64,000 nt of DNA from Macrococcus lamae (GTDB lineage Bacteria > Bacillota > Bacilli > Staphylococcales > Staphylococcaceae): contig NZ_SCWB01000005.1 in the NCBI RefSeq assembly GCF_004359545.1, forward strand, positions 1 through 64,000. Direction: 5' to 3'. Below the pieces are notes generated by a model that made no database searches, was not told the DNA's origin, and saw only the letters and a program-made list of their open reading frames with translations. The stretch's first letter is position 1. Each line of letters starts with the position of its first letter. Both the position numbers and the translations under genes were made by a program. Positions 26,305 through 35,303 of the stretch are shown piece after piece.

Positions 26305-27204
26305 TTAGCTGAACTGCAGTTGATCAAGCTGATTGAGAATTTTGCTTTTATTGAGTGACTCTCCGATAATCACTAACTTCAGCGGCATATTCATTATTTC
26401 CGGCTCATACTGTGGAATGCCGTATGCATATTGAAATAGAACGACCTGCTGCGGATTTTCTTGAAACTTTATAAAACCTTTGACTCTTAGTATAGAAGAC
26501 GGTAGTTCCCTTAGCCAGTCAACGAAACGTCTGCTGCTTACTGGACCTGTAAATGTATAGACCAGTGATTGGATCCCAGGATGACTATAGTTCTTGGATT
26601 TAAGCATTTCACCGTCTACTGCCAATATTGATCTATCAATCCGCGCATATTGCGTCCTGATAATCTGCGATTGATTATTAAGTTCCGAGATATCATCTTT
26701 CAACTGTTTAACAGCTTCTTCAGTCAGAAGATCACACTTATTAAGTAAAACAATATGAGCATATTGAACTTGTTCTTCCATAAGACGTTTTGTTGTTATA
26801 CTGTATTGATCACGCTCTAGAAATCTCGGACCGTCTACAAGCGTTATTACTGCCTTAATAGCCATCCACTCTGTTAATGACGGCGCTGTACAAGCATCGT
26901 ATATTTCAACGGGATGCGCTACACCTGTTGCTTCGATAATGATAACATCTGGATGGTGACGATGTCTGATATCATGAAGCTGTACTTCAACATCGCTCTT
27001 TAAATCGCAGCAAATACATCCATTTAACAGTTCGTTCATCGGAACATTATCGCCGATGATTTTAGAATCAACATTAAAACCACCAAATTCGTTCATTAGA
27101 ATAGCTACTTTCTTGTCTTGCCACTGTGCTAATAAATTTAACAGCAGAGTGGTCTTTCCACTTCCTAAAAATCCACTGATGATATAGAGTTGCACTTTTT
27201 CCAT
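26305..27204 (-). CDS. COG0523 (CobW/YciC-type) GTPase, putative metallochaperone
   Basis: This G3E-family GTPase has Walker A SGFLGSGKTTLLLNLL, the metal-binding GCICC motif near residue 64, IIEATGVAHP, and the guanine-specificity motif LLNKCDLL. A C-terminal CobW domain follows. Members deliver zinc or other metals to target proteins; here no Zur-type box was found upstream, so the metal is not known. It is immediately upstream of the aldo/keto reductase and divergent from mgrA across a 200-bp AT-rich region. Confidence 0.9.
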   Translation of the reverse strand: MEKVQLYIISGFLGSGKTTLLLNLLAQWQDKKVAILMNEFGGFNVDSKIIGDNVPMNELLNGCICCDLKSDVEVQLHDIRHRHHPDVIIIEATGVAHPVEIYDACTAPSLTEWMAIKAVITLVDGPRFLERDQYSITTKRLMEEQVQYAHIVLLNKCDLLTEEAVKQLKDDISELNNQSQIIRTQYARIDRSILAVDGEMLKSKNYSHPGIQSLVYTFTGPVSSRRFVDWLRELPSSILRVKGFIKFQENPQQVVLFQYAYGIPQYEPEIMNMPLKLVIIGESLNKSKILNQLDQLQFS

Positions 27205-27404
27205 ATTGATAACAGCCTTTCAATAATAAAATATTAAATTTAAGCTTTGACTATTTTTATATGCGTTATTACTTGAAATGTCCACTTCTTTGTAATATGT
27301 TATGTTAGTGACATATTTTGCACCGTTAAATTATTATTCAAATATACAAAATTCTCATATTCAATATATGATCAATAAATACTTTTTTCAGTCGGAGGAA
27401 ATGA

Positions 27405-27845
27405 ATGACCAATAATTTAAAGCTTGATAAACAACTATGTTTTAGTCTATATAATGCACAGCGTCAGATGAACCGTTATTTTTCGAACAAAATCTTTAAA
27501 AAACATAATCTTACTTATCCTCAGTATCTCGTATTATCCATACTATGGGAGTCTTCACCTGTTAATGTTAAAACACTTGTTACAGAGCTTGCCCTTGATA
27601 CAGGCACTGTATCTCCCCTGTTAAAACGTATGGAATCAAATAACTTAATTAAACGGGAACGTTCAGAGCTTGACCAGCGTGAAGTATTTATTTACTTGAC
27701 AGATAAGAGCAAATCTATGCAGAAAGATCTTGAAGACTGTACAGAAGTCGTGCAGGAAGCGGCAGACCTGACAGATAACGAGTTCTCCGATTTAAAAGCG
27801 TTACTAGATAAATTAATCAATAATATGACGAATGCAAAAAATTAA
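27405..27845 (+). CDS. mgrA: MarR/SarA-family global regulator MgrA
   Basis: The sequence is very close to staphylococcal Mgr[19 protein letters not shown] at the N-terminus with the redox-sensing Cys12, a winged helix with [18 protein letters not shown], and [19 protein letters not shown]. MgrA controls autolysis, capsule, efflux and virulence genes and leaves DNA when Cys12 is oxidised. CGGAGGAAATGA precedes the ATG. The neighbourhood (cydDC, uppP) is also the staphylococcal one. The last 30 residues are the least conserved. Confidence 0.95.
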   Translation: MTNNLKLDKQLCFSLYNAQRQMNRYFSNKIFKKHNLTYPQYLVLSILWESSPVNVKTLVTELALDTGTVSPLLKRMESNNLIKRERSELDQREVFIYLTDKSKSMQKDLEDCTEVVQEAADLTDNEFSDLKALLDKLINNMTNAKN

Positions 27846-27876
27846 ACCCGGGCTTTATGCCAGGGTTTATTTTTTT
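27838..27876. terminator. Bidirectional terminator between mgrA and the DegV gene
   Basis: AAACCC-GGC (from 27844) pairs with GCC-GGGTTT (to 27868) with one internal mismatch; A and T runs flank both sides. Confidence 0.88.
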
Positions 27877-28718
27877 ACGCTTAACCAGCCTATTCCTACT
27901 GTCCCATAACCCGTATGAACACCAGCAACAGGTACAAGAGGTTCTTCATAAATCGTCAGTGCAGGATGCCTTTCTTTAATAGCTTCCATATATTTTCTTG
28001 CTTCTTCGATGTCTCCTGCATGCATTACAGAGATTTCGGTCAGCTGATGTTCTGCTATATTCTCATCGACTACTGCAAGCATTCGTTCCATTACTTTTTT
28101 CTTTGTTCTTACCTTTTCAAGCGGCATGACTTTGCCGTCTTCAAAATGTAATACGAGCTGAATATTAAGTAGTCCCGCAAGAAAACTTTGAGAGGCAGTT
28201 AAACGCCCGCTTCTTCTCAGCTGATGCAGACTTTTCGGTTGCAGCAGCAGTTGACCTTTTTCAGGAAATGTCTTAACCAGTTCAACAATCTCATCAAATG
28301 ATTTTCCTGCTTCAGCTGCCTTCATACCTTCGACAACCATCTGTTTATAAGGAAATGCTCCGATTCTTGAATCGATGACAGTAGATTTAATATCCACTTC
28401 ACTGCTTGCCGCTACCGAATTCTGAAAAGACCCTGTGAGTTCGCCTGAAGGATGAACTGCAATAACTGAGTCGTACCCATCCTGCTTAATAGCTTCATAC
28501 GTTTCAAGCATTGACTGAAAATTAGGCTGTGTTGTTTTCGCGCCTTCACCATGCTTATTAAGTAATTCATAGAAACGTTGAGTCGAAAGTTCCTCCTGAT
28601 CAACATAATGTGTACCATTTAAAATGACACCCATTGGTACAATAAATAAAGGATGTCGTTCAATCTCTTCATCTGTAAAGCCTGCTGCTGTGTCAACTAA
28701 CCATGCAAGTTTTTCCAT
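27867..28718 (-). CDS. DegV family fatty-acid-binding protein
   Basis: DegV/FakB proteins hold fatty acids for the kinase FakA or related uses. The conserved DTAAGF at the N-terminus, FIVPMGVILNGTHYVDQEEL, the TTQPN motif (about residue 60) and the LTGSFQNS lipid-headgroup loop are present. The 283-aa length is normal. It may be a FakB paralogue; the specific fatty acid cannot be told. It is convergent with mgrA and downstream of cydDC by about 60 bp. Confidence 0.9.
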   Translation of the reverse strand: MEKLAWLVDTAAGFTDEEIERHPLFIVPMGVILNGTHYVDQEELSTQRFYELLNKHGEGAKTTQPNFQSMLETYEAIKQDGYDSVIAVHPSGELTGSFQNSVAASSEVDIKSTVIDSRIGAFPYKQMVVEGMKAAEAGKSFDEIVELVKTFPEKGQLLLQPKSLHQLRRSGRLTASQSFLAGLLNIQLVLHFEDGKVMPLEKVRTKKKVMERMLAVVDENIAEHQLTEISVMHAGDIEEARKYMEAIKERHPALTIYEEPLVPVAGVHTGYGTVGIGWLSVKK

Positions 28719-28779
28719 TATATACCCCCATTATTTTTTTCATCATATCATATTTTATTTGCAATGAATAATAATATTT

Positions 28780-30411
28780 CTATACCATCAACTCTTTTAC
28801 ACGACTGAACCGTTCAGAAATTAGAGGATTGTTCATCACTTCGTCATACGATCCAGCAGCTGTTAACCGACCTTCATGTATCACATAAATTATATCAAAA
28901 TCCTTGAGCAGTTCCACTTCATGGCTAATTAATATGACAGCCGCATCTAAATGTAATAAAGTAGAGAGCATTAAATTTCTATTGTGAACATCCACTCCAT
29001 TGAACGGTTCATCTAAAAGCCATAGTGGACTTCGTCTCATCAGTAATCTGATAAAATGAAGTCGTCTGCGCTCGCCGCCTGATAACTGAGCACCAAATTC
29101 ATTGATTTCAGTATCAGCATGAAAAGGCAGATTAAAGTGATTCAGATAGCTTTCTATCTCTGCTCTATCATCACTGAATAAGTTCTCCTGGATAGTTCCC
29201 TGGAAAAAATGATTATGCTGCTGCATAACATTTAGCTGTTTAAAATATGCTTCGCGGTCAATACTACTCATTGATTTACCAGCAACCGTCTGCTCGCTTT
29301 CATACAGTCCGGCAATTAAATGCAGCAATGTCGTTTTCCCGGAACCGCTGCCGCCGATAATTCCTATTTTCTGACCTTGAATTATTCTCATCGTAATATT
29401 GTTAAGTGTCGGTCGCTGCTGATCATTGTATGTGAATCTGACATCATTCAGTTCAACAGGGAAAATTTGAGTCAAAACATCACCCTGCTGGTCGCTGCCA
29501 GCAGACAATGATTCTATATGAGCAAGAGCCTGCTTAGTTTCCTGATGATAGAAAGGAAAGTTAGTCATCGGAATAGCAAGTTCAAACAGCGTAATAGTTA
29601 CCATGACGATACTTGCATACATTATTACATTTGAGCTGTCTGCTACTACATACAGTACACCCCATATAGCAAGCATGCTTATCAAATTGAGCAAAAAGTC
29701 ATAGGTAATATTCATACGTTTTTCCTTCATAAGTGATGCTTCATAATGTTCCTGTGATTGATTGAGCATTTTTACATAATGACCACGCTGATCAAATACA
29801 TTGATATCTTCACGACCGAGCTGATAATCAGTCAATCGTTTCATAAAAGCTGAACGGGTATGCTGTGTCAGTTTCGTCAATCGAGCCATAAAACTGCTGA
29901 ATATAAACGGCAGGATACCTAAAATAATGGTCATTGCAATTATGATAACAACCACTGACTCTACACTGTAAAATGAATAAATCACACAGACCACAACAGT
30001 AGTCAGCATTGCGACAACCGGCGGATAGATGACTCTGAGCAGTATATTCTGAAGTTTTTCGATATCGTTAACCGTCCGTTCAAGCAGCGTCGACAGCTGC
30101 CATTTAGAATGAAGATTAACAAAGTCACTGATTAACCGATCGAATGTCTCAACTCTAATATCTTTCAGCATCGTAAACGTTGCTTCATGACTGATCAGTC
30201 TTTCAAAATAACGGGCAAATGCTCTAAGTACTCCAAACAATTTAATCGTTGCAACAAGTATTGTCAGCGTATAGAGCGGTACCTTAAAAGCGCTTCTTGA
30301 CAGCATCAATCCGCTGAGACTGAACATCCCGATTGCAGTCAGTCCTCCAATTGTGCCGATAATTATAGCAATCGTTAAAGCACGTCTTGTTTCTTTATTG
30401 ATGATTCTCAT
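28780..30411 (-). CDS. cydC: CydC-like subunit of a heterodimeric ABC exporter
   Basis: This half-transporter has six N-terminal membrane helices and a C-terminal ATPase with Walker A GGSGSGKTTLLHL, signature LSGGERRRLHFIRLL and Walker B WLLDEPFNGVD. CydDC exports cysteine and glutathione to the outer face of the membrane and supports cytochrome bd assembly. It overlaps the cydD-like gene by 4 bp. The annotation follows pairing and similarity; no cydAB genes are nearby, as is also true in S. aureus. Confidence 0.85.
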   Translation of the reverse strand: MRIINKETRRALTIAIIIGTIGGLTAIGMFSLSGLMLSRSAFKVPLYTLTILVATIKLFGVLRAFARYFERLISHEATFTMLKDIRVETFDRLISDFVNLHSKWQLSTLLERTVNDIEKLQNILLRVIYPPVVAMLTTVVVCVIYSFYSVESVVVIIIAMTIILGILPFIFSSFMARLTKLTQHTRSAFMKRLTDYQLGREDINVFDQRGHYVKMLNQSQEHYEASLMKEKRMNITYDFLLNLISMLAIWGVLYVVADSSNVIMYASIVMVTITLFELAIPMTNFPFYHQETKQALAHIESLSAGSDQQGDVLTQIFPVELNDVRFTYNDQQRPTLNNITMRIIQGQKIGIIGGSGSGKTTLLHLIAGLYESEQTVAGKSMSSIDREAYFKQLNVMQQHNHFFQGTIQENLFSDDRAEIESYLNHFNLPFHADTEINEFGAQLSGGERRRLHFIRLLMRRSPLWLLDEPFNGVDVHNRNLMLSTLLHLDAAVILISHEVELLKDFDIIYVIHEGRLTAAGSYDEVMNNPLISERFSRVKELMV

Positions 30412-32000
30412 GCTAACACCGCCTTATAGAATGGCTGGACTTGCATCGTTTCATGTGTTCCTTTAACAAGCATTCCGTCATTGATTAACAACAAATAGGG
30501 TGCATTTTTAATCGTTTCTCTTTGATGAGCGATTGTCCATATCGTCGATGTCTTCTTCAGCTGTTCAATGGCCTTTTTAATCAGCTGTTCAGTCTCATGA
30601 TCGAGCATCGCAGTCGGTTCATCAAAAATAATCACTTTAGCGGGGTTCAACAGTATTCTCATTAACATCAATCGATGTGTTTCTCCGCCGGATAACTGTT
30701 CTCCGCCAGCGCCGATCTTTGTTTCATAGCCTTCCGTGAATGCCATAATACGGTCGTGCATATTAACAGATTTAGCAGCAGCAACAATCTCGTCGAATGA
30801 ATGCTCATTGAACATCGTTATATTATTGATGATCGATTCACTCATGACAAACGGCTGCTGAGCCATATAGGCGATATTATTTACACAGTCTTCGGGCAGA
30901 TTTATATAACCATGCCCTTCTTCAATGACACCTGCAATGACTTTAGCAAACGTTGATTTCCCAGCGCCACTCGGTCCGAAAATGACCATTTCCTTCAACT
31001 CAAATTCTTCATCTACCGACATAGCAAAATGTTTATAGTCTACTTTGAAATTGCCGGCAATCGTTGTTCTTTGTTCCGCAGTTCTTATAATCGTTTCCGG
31101 CTTTTCATAATTCAGTAGTTCTGCATAACCCTCTGATTGTTTGCCGGTATGAAATGCCATGCCTAGATCTTTAAGTGAATTATAAAATTCTGGCGCAAGC
31201 ATCAACGTCACTACAGCTGTATAAAATGAAATAGTGTGGAAGACAATCAATCCAAGACCGATTTCAAGTGCAATAATTCCAATTGACAGCATTGAGATGA
31301 ATTCAAGCATCAATGTGGACAAAAAAGCTGTTCTTAATATAATGAGCGTTTTCTCTTTAAATGCCTGAGATTTATTATGAATAGCTTGTTTGACGTTTGA
31401 TTCATAGTTGAATAACTTTATGGTGACAATTCCCCTTATGGCATCAAGGAAATAGGCAGAAAACTGATTCAAAGCAGTCATCTGTTCAGTGGCTTTCTTC
31501 GATGTATTGATGCCAATAATAATATAAAAGATAGGGATAAAAGGTGCCGTTATGAGCATAATGTATGCTGCATTACGATGAAAGAACATCAAAAATATCA
31601 TGATCGCCAGAGGAATGAAAGTAGAACGATAAACCTGCGGCAAATAATCGCCGTAAAAACTATCTATGCCTTCTATTCCTTCTGTCGCTAAATTTAACGA
31701 CTCAGCTGTACTTTTTTTACTGTTGATCAATGTTTTTCGCAGCAGTGACTTAATTTTTCCACTTAATGTCACGCCAAATGTTTTCAGTAATGTTTGAAGA
31801 ACACTTCGTGCAATAAGTATAAGGAGAACTGTTACTATGACAAATTCAAAATTTATATGATGTTTTAAAAGAACACTATCGATAATTTTGCCAATCTGCA
31901 TACTTTGCAGAATAATCACAACTGACAATAGAATTGCCGAAATAATCATCAAACAGTGCAAATAAATATAACGTCCAGATAACTTTGTTAAGTATTTCAC
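30408..32000 (-). CDS. cydD: CydD-like subunit of a heterodimeric ABC exporter
   Basis: This is the partner of the downstream CydC-like protein. Six membrane helices precede an ATPase with Walker A GPSGAGKSTFAKVI, signature LSGGETHRLMLMRILL and Walker B VIIFDEPTAMLD. The start is GTG after AGGATGTG. A TATAAT lies about 25 bp upstream on the minus strand. It is the first gene of the pair and is divergent from uppP, the arrangement seen in staphylococci. Confidence 0.85.
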   Translation of the reverse strand: MKYLTKLSGRYIYLHCLMIISAILLSVVIILQSMQIGKIIDSVLLKHHINFEFVIVTVLLILIARSVLQTLLKTFGVTLSGKIKSLLRKTLINSKKSTAESLNLATEGIEGIDSFYGDYLPQVYRSTFIPLAIMIFLMFFHRNAAYIMLITAPFIPIFYIIIGINTSKKATEQMTALNQFSAYFLDAIRGIVTIKLFNYESNVKQAIHNKSQAFKEKTLIILRTAFLSTLMLEFISMLSIGIIALEIGLGLIVFHTISFYTAVVTLMLAPEFYNSLKDLGMAFHTGKQSEGYAELLNYEKPETIIRTAEQRTTIAGNFKVDYKHFAMSVDEEFELKEMVIFGPSGAGKSTFAKVIAGVIEEGHGYINLPEDCVNNIAYMAQQPFVMSESIINNITMFNEHSFDEIVAAAKSVNMHDRIMAFTEGYETKIGAGGEQLSGGETHRLMLMRILLNPAKVIIFDEPTAMLDHETEQLIKKAIEQLKKTSTIWTIAHQRETIKNAPYLLLINDGMLVKGTHETMQVQPFYKAVLA

Positions 32001-32138
32001 ATTATCACATCCTACCTAGTATTATAAAGGTTTTGTATTAAAACTAAAGGAATATGATTGTATATTTTAGGGGAGAAAACTCATTCATTGTGATATACTT
32101 TTGAAAGTATTCAGTTCATAAAAAAAGGTGGTTACTTG

Positions 32139-32981
32139 ATGGAATTATTTGAATTAATCAAAGCATTTATTCTGGGAGTCGTTGAAGGTTTGACAGAATT
32201 TGCTCCGATCTCTTCAACAGGGCATCAAATTTTAGTAGATGATATGTGGTTACACTCTAGTGAAGTATTAGGTTCCAAAGAGTCTGCCAATACTTTCAAG
32301 ATTGTCATTCAGCTCGGTTCCATATTTGCAGCTGCCTGGATTTTCAGACATCGATTTATCGAAATGCTGAGCGTTAAAAATGCGAAAAGCGAGCATCGCC
32401 TTAAATTATCTCATGTCTTTATCGGGCTTTTGCCTGCAGGAATTGCAGGTTTGTTATTCGATGACTTCATTGATGAGCATTTATTTTCAGTTCCGACAGT
32501 TTTAGTCGGACTCGCTCTAGGAGCAGTCCTGATGATCGTTGCAGATTTATATGCAAGAAAGGTCAAGAACCCGATTTCTGTTGATGGCATTACTCATAAA
32601 CAGGCACTTATCATCGGGCTGACACAAGTTCTTGCGTTATGGCCGGGTTTCTCGCGATCAGGCTCTACTATTTCCGCCGGAGTGTTAACTAAGATGAGTC
32701 ATAAAGGTGCCTCAGATTTCACATTTATTATGGCGGTACCTATCATGGCGGCGGCGAGTGCTAAAAGTCTGCTCAGCAACTATCAGTATATAACCAGCGA
32801 CACGATCTGGTTTTACATTGTCGGCTTTATTGCTGCATTTATCTTCGGGTTATTATCTATCCGTTTGTTCCTTGAACTGATTGGGCGAATCAAGCTAATT
32901 CCTTTTGCCATATATCGTCTTGTACTTGTTGCTATTATCGCAATCCTTTATTTTGGTTTCGGTATCGGCAGACATATATAA
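32139..32981 (+). CDS. uppP: Undecaprenyl-diphosphate phosphatase
   Basis: UppP recycles the lipid carrier of cell-wall synthesis by removing a phosphate from undecaprenyl diphosphate, and gives low-level bacitracin resistance. The conserved EGLTEFAPISSTGHQI and the active-site PGFSRSGSTISAG are present, with about eight membrane helices. In most relatives the first motif reads EFLPISSTGH. ATG at 32139 follows AAGGTGG by seven bases. It is a single-gene unit ending in a very strong terminator. Confidence 0.96.
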   Translation: MELFELIKAFILGVVEGLTEFAPISSTGHQILVDDMWLHSSEVLGSKESANTFKIVIQLGSIFAAAWIFRHRFIEMLSVKNAKSEHRLKLSHVFIGLLPAGIAGLLFDDFIDEHLFSVPTVLVGLALGAVLMIVADLYARKVKNPISVDGITHKQALIIGLTQVLALWPGFSRSGSTISAGVLTKMSHKGASDFTFIMAVPIMAAASAKSLLSNYQYITSDTIWFYIVGFIAAFIFGLLSIRLFLELIGRIKLIPFAIYRLVLVAIIAILYFGFGIGRHI

Positions 32982-32983
32982 CC

Positions 32984-33030
32984 AATAACACAGTACTATC
33001 ATATTTCTTGATAGTACTGTGTTATTTTGT
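32984..33030 (+). terminator. Terminator after uppP
   Basis: A perfect 18-bp stem, 32984-33001 with 33009-33026 (AATAACACAGTACTATCA and its complement), encloses a 7-base loop and is followed by a short T tract. Confidence 0.92.
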
Positions 33031-33164
33031 TGCTCCATTTTTGTATAAAATAGTAAAATATTTTAACTTTTTAATGTATTACAGTAATATAGCTTTATCT
33101 TCATTCTTCTGCATGTTATTATTAAAATATTATTTTAAATGCAAAAATACATAAAGGAGTAAAT

Positions 33165-33584
33165 ATGACAAAAGAATCCAGTGTTGCTTACCGCCTATAT
33201 CTTGTCCAGCGAGAAGTTATAAAATATTACAACAGAATTAAACTGAAACCATACAATCTGAGTTATCAGCATTATCTTGTCTTAATGGTACTGCTTGAAT
33301 CTGGTCCTACTCCGGTTCTCCAGCTTGGAGAAAAACTTGCATTTCAGTCGGGAACTATTACGCCTATTATCAAGAAGATGGAAGCCCGTGGTTTGATTGA
33401 ACGTGAACGAATGAAGCAGGACGAAAGAATTGTCCAGATGCGGTTGACAGATGAAGGACATGAACTGATTATACAGTTGAATCACATTCCTGAAGAAGTT
33501 CTCGCTTTTTCAAGTCTTACTCCAAGAGAATATACTACATTGATGCATATCACCCGGAAAATTGTCAGCAATATGCGTTATTAA
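33165..33584 (+). CDS. SarZ/MgrA-like MarR-family regulator lacking the sensing cysteine
   Basis: The 139-residue protein has the MarR winged helix with AFQSGTITPIIKKMEARGL and ERMKQDERIVQMRLTDEGH, aligning throughout with MgrA and SarZ. At the position of MgrA Cys12 (LCFSLY) it has alanine (VAYRLY), and no cysteine occurs anywhere in the chain. It therefore cannot use the one-cysteine redox switch of its relatives. AAAGGAG precedes the ATG. It stands alone between two terminators. Confidence 0.85.
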   Translation: MTKESSVAYRLYLVQREVIKYYNRIKLKPYNLSYQHYLVLMVLLESGPTPVLQLGEKLAFQSGTITPIIKKMEARGLIERERMKQDERIVQMRLTDEGHELIIQLNHIPEEVLAFSSLTPREYTTLMHITRKIVSNMRY

Positions 33585-33585
33585 G

Positions 33586-33622
33586 AGCGGTCCTGTGCTA
33601 TGCGGGACCGTTTATTGTGTTT
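33586..33622 (+). terminator. Terminator after the SarZ-like gene
   Basis: CGGTCC (33588-33593) pairs with GGACCG (33605-33610); the trailing T tract is short. Confidence 0.65.
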
Positions 33623-33673
33623 ATAATGAGGGTAGGAACAAAGTATTCAGTTTCATCACAAGGAGAGATTATC

Positions 33674-34333
33674 ATGAACCAGAAAATTAAGACAGCTGTC
33701 AATGTTGGAGCCGTTATTCTCGTTCCACTCATTAAAGAACGTCATCGTCTGAAACAGAATCATGACTATATCAGAATGCGCAACAGAACGATGCATACTT
33801 TATCCACTTCAAAAGATCTTGTAGTGATTACTAAAGATAAAGCTGTATCAGCTGGTCATAAAGTATCTGATAAGGCAGTTAATGCTAAAGATAAAACTGT
33901 AAAGACTGCTTCATTTATTTCTCAGACTACACATGATCTGCAGGAAAAGAAAGTGACGTTCGAACATGAATATGCAGAGAAGAAGAAAATTAAGCATGAA
34001 GAAAAAATGAACCAGAAACTTGCGAAAAGTATCGAAAAACGCCATGTTGAAGAAGAAAAAGCGAATAAACAGCGTCAGAAAGAAATGGTAAAAGTTATGA
34101 AAGCAGCAGAAAAGCGAGAAAAGAAAATGCCACTCGGCAATAAACAAGCGACACAGTTTGTTCATCAGCAAGTCGTTAAACAGCAGATGACAGATCAAGC
34201 TTTTCACGATGTGAATGACTATATAAATGACCGCGTTCTCTCTCATGAATATGAGGAAGAAAGACATGAACCATTATTTGACAAACATCGATTACAGATG
34301 GCTGAGCAAATAAGAAGACGCGGAAAATATTAA
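33674..34333 (+). CDS. Lysine-rich coiled-coil hypothetical protein
   Basis: The 219-residue product has a short hydrophobic N-terminal stretch (VNVGAVILVPLI) and then a long, highly charged helical region with many lysine, glutamate and glutamine residues (for example KKIKHEEKMNQKLAKSIEK). AAGGAGAG is six bases before the ATG at 33674; the upstream ATG at 33617 is rejected. It could be a membrane-attached cytoplasmic coiled coil. No family was recognised. The following DUF188 gene starts 3 bp downstream, so both are likely cotranscribed. Confidence 0.75.
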   Translation: MNQKIKTAVNVGAVILVPLIKERHRLKQNHDYIRMRNRTMHTLSTSKDLVVITKDKAVSAGHKVSDKAVNAKDKTVKTASFISQTTHDLQEKKVTFEHEYAEKKKIKHEEKMNQKLAKSIEKRHVEEEKANKQRQKEMVKVMKAAEKREKKMPLGNKQATQFVHQQVVKQQMTDQAFHDVNDYINDRVLSHEYEEERHEPLFDKHRLQMAEQIRRRGKY

Positions 34334-34336
34334 GCA

Positions 34337-34789
34337 GTGATCCAGCGAATAATTGTCGATGCCGATGCTTCGCCAGTCATTGATGAAGTGATAGACGTCG
34401 CACAGCAAAAAATGATTGAAGTTCTCCTTGTAAAGAACTTCAATCATTTTTCTCATTATGTCTATCCGGATTTCGTCAAAATTTATTACGTAGATGAAGG
34501 CGCCGACAGTGCCGACTACAAAATTGTTCAGCTGTCGGTTCCAGATGATATTGTCATTACTCAGGACTACGGGCTGGCAAGTCTGCTGCTGAACAAAAAC
34601 GTGACCGTCATGCACCATAACGGTTATCTCTATACCCCTGACAATATTAATCAACTACTGATGATTCGTCACCAGTCCAGTCAGATGAGACAAGCTGGTA
34701 TAAGAACAAAAGGACCAGGCAAATTCACTGCAGAGAATAAGAAGACGTTTAAAAATATATTGCAGTCGATGATTGAGTCACAGCGATGA
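34337..34789 (+). CDS. YaiI/YqxD family protein (DUF188)
   Basis: This small PIN-like family has conserved acidic residues: VDADASP at the N-terminus, VDEGADSADYKIV near residue 54 and VITQDYGLASLLL near 76. In most relatives the first motif is DADACP, so serine replaces the cysteine here. The start is GTG, with no strong ribosome binding site, and translation may be coupled to the upstream gene. A perfect 18-bp inverted repeat lies inside the gene. The last 12 bp overlap the convergent GNAT gene. Biochemical role unknown. Confidence 0.88.
   Translation: MIQRIIVDADASPVIDEVIDVAQQKMIEVLLVKNFNHFSHYVYPDFVKIYYVDEGADSADYKIVQLSVPDDIVITQDYGLASLLLNKNVTVMHHNGYLYTPDNINQLLMIRHQSSQMRQAGIRTKGPGKFTAENKKTFKNILQSMIESQR
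34408..34451 (+). repeat. Perfect 18-bp inverted repeat inside the DUF188 gene
   Basis: AAAAATGATTGAAGTTCT (34408-34425) is exactly complementary to 34434-34451 across an 8-base loop (CCTTGTAA). The right arm ends in five T residues, so the RNA resembles an intrinsic terminator, although it lies about 70 bp into the coding region. Confidence 0.9.
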
Positions 34790-35251
34790 TAATGTTTTAG
34801 CAAGCACTTTAAGAGAAGAGAAACCTTGTTTTACTATCATCTGTTTATCCTTAAAGCCGGATTTGATAAAGGCGTAATAAGCATGGTCATTGTTGACATT
34901 GACCATTAAGTACAACGTAGTGATATCATTATCCTGTTCTCTTATATATTGTTCTATCAGTTTAAGCACTTGTTTGAAATATCCTTTTCCCTGATGTCTG
35001 CTGTCAATCGATAGTCCTCTGAGATAAATGGCAGTTCGAGGGGCATTCATCCGTAATAAAATTGTTCCTCTCTCCAGTGCAAATGCACCGATAATTTCAT
35101 CATCTTTCAAGATAATGAAAGGAAAGTAACTCGAGCGTTTTCGATTAATGATATAGCGCGGATGACCAGCAAAGAACATCTGCTTGAAAGATAACCTGTA
35201 ATCGTCAAACGTAATTTCCATTGAAGAATCAACCTGCATAATTCTTAGCAT
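34778..35251 (-). CDS. GNAT family N-acetyltransferase
   Basis: The acetyl-CoA-binding motif A is visible as RGLSIDSRHQGKGYFKQVLKLIE (in part: SRHQGKGYFKQVL, near residue 88), followed by YLMVNVNNDHAYYAFIKSGF. The protein is 157 aa, soluble, and of the general GNAT fold. TGAGGTG precedes the ATG. It is convergent with the DUF188 gene (12-bp overlap). The acceptor substrate is unknown. Confidence 0.85.
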   Translation of the reverse strand: MLRIMQVDSSMEITFDDYRLSFKQMFFAGHPRYIINRKRSSYFPFIILKDDEIIGAFALERGTILLRMNAPRTAIYLRGLSIDSRHQGKGYFKQVLKLIEQYIREQDNDITTLYLMVNVNNDHAYYAFIKSGFKDKQMIVKQGFSSLKVLAKTLSSL

Positions 35252-35303
35252 TGTAACACCTCATTTCAATAGTCATATCATATCATACAAAAGGAAGGTT
35301 TTT

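Noticed and set aside
27205-27404. Zur-type operator before the COG0523 gene
   Set aside because: The region is AT-rich with partial palindromes, but nothing resembling the usual Zur box with conserved spacing was found.
33911-34267. 118-codon frame opposite the lysine-rich protein
   Set aside because: The phenylalanine-rich product is the expected complement of a lysine/glutamate-rich coding strand, and no binding site is present.
34292-34654. 120-codon frame opposite the DUF188 gene
   Set aside because: The DUF188 motifs on the plus strand are unambiguous; the antisense frame partly mirrors the internal inverted repeat.
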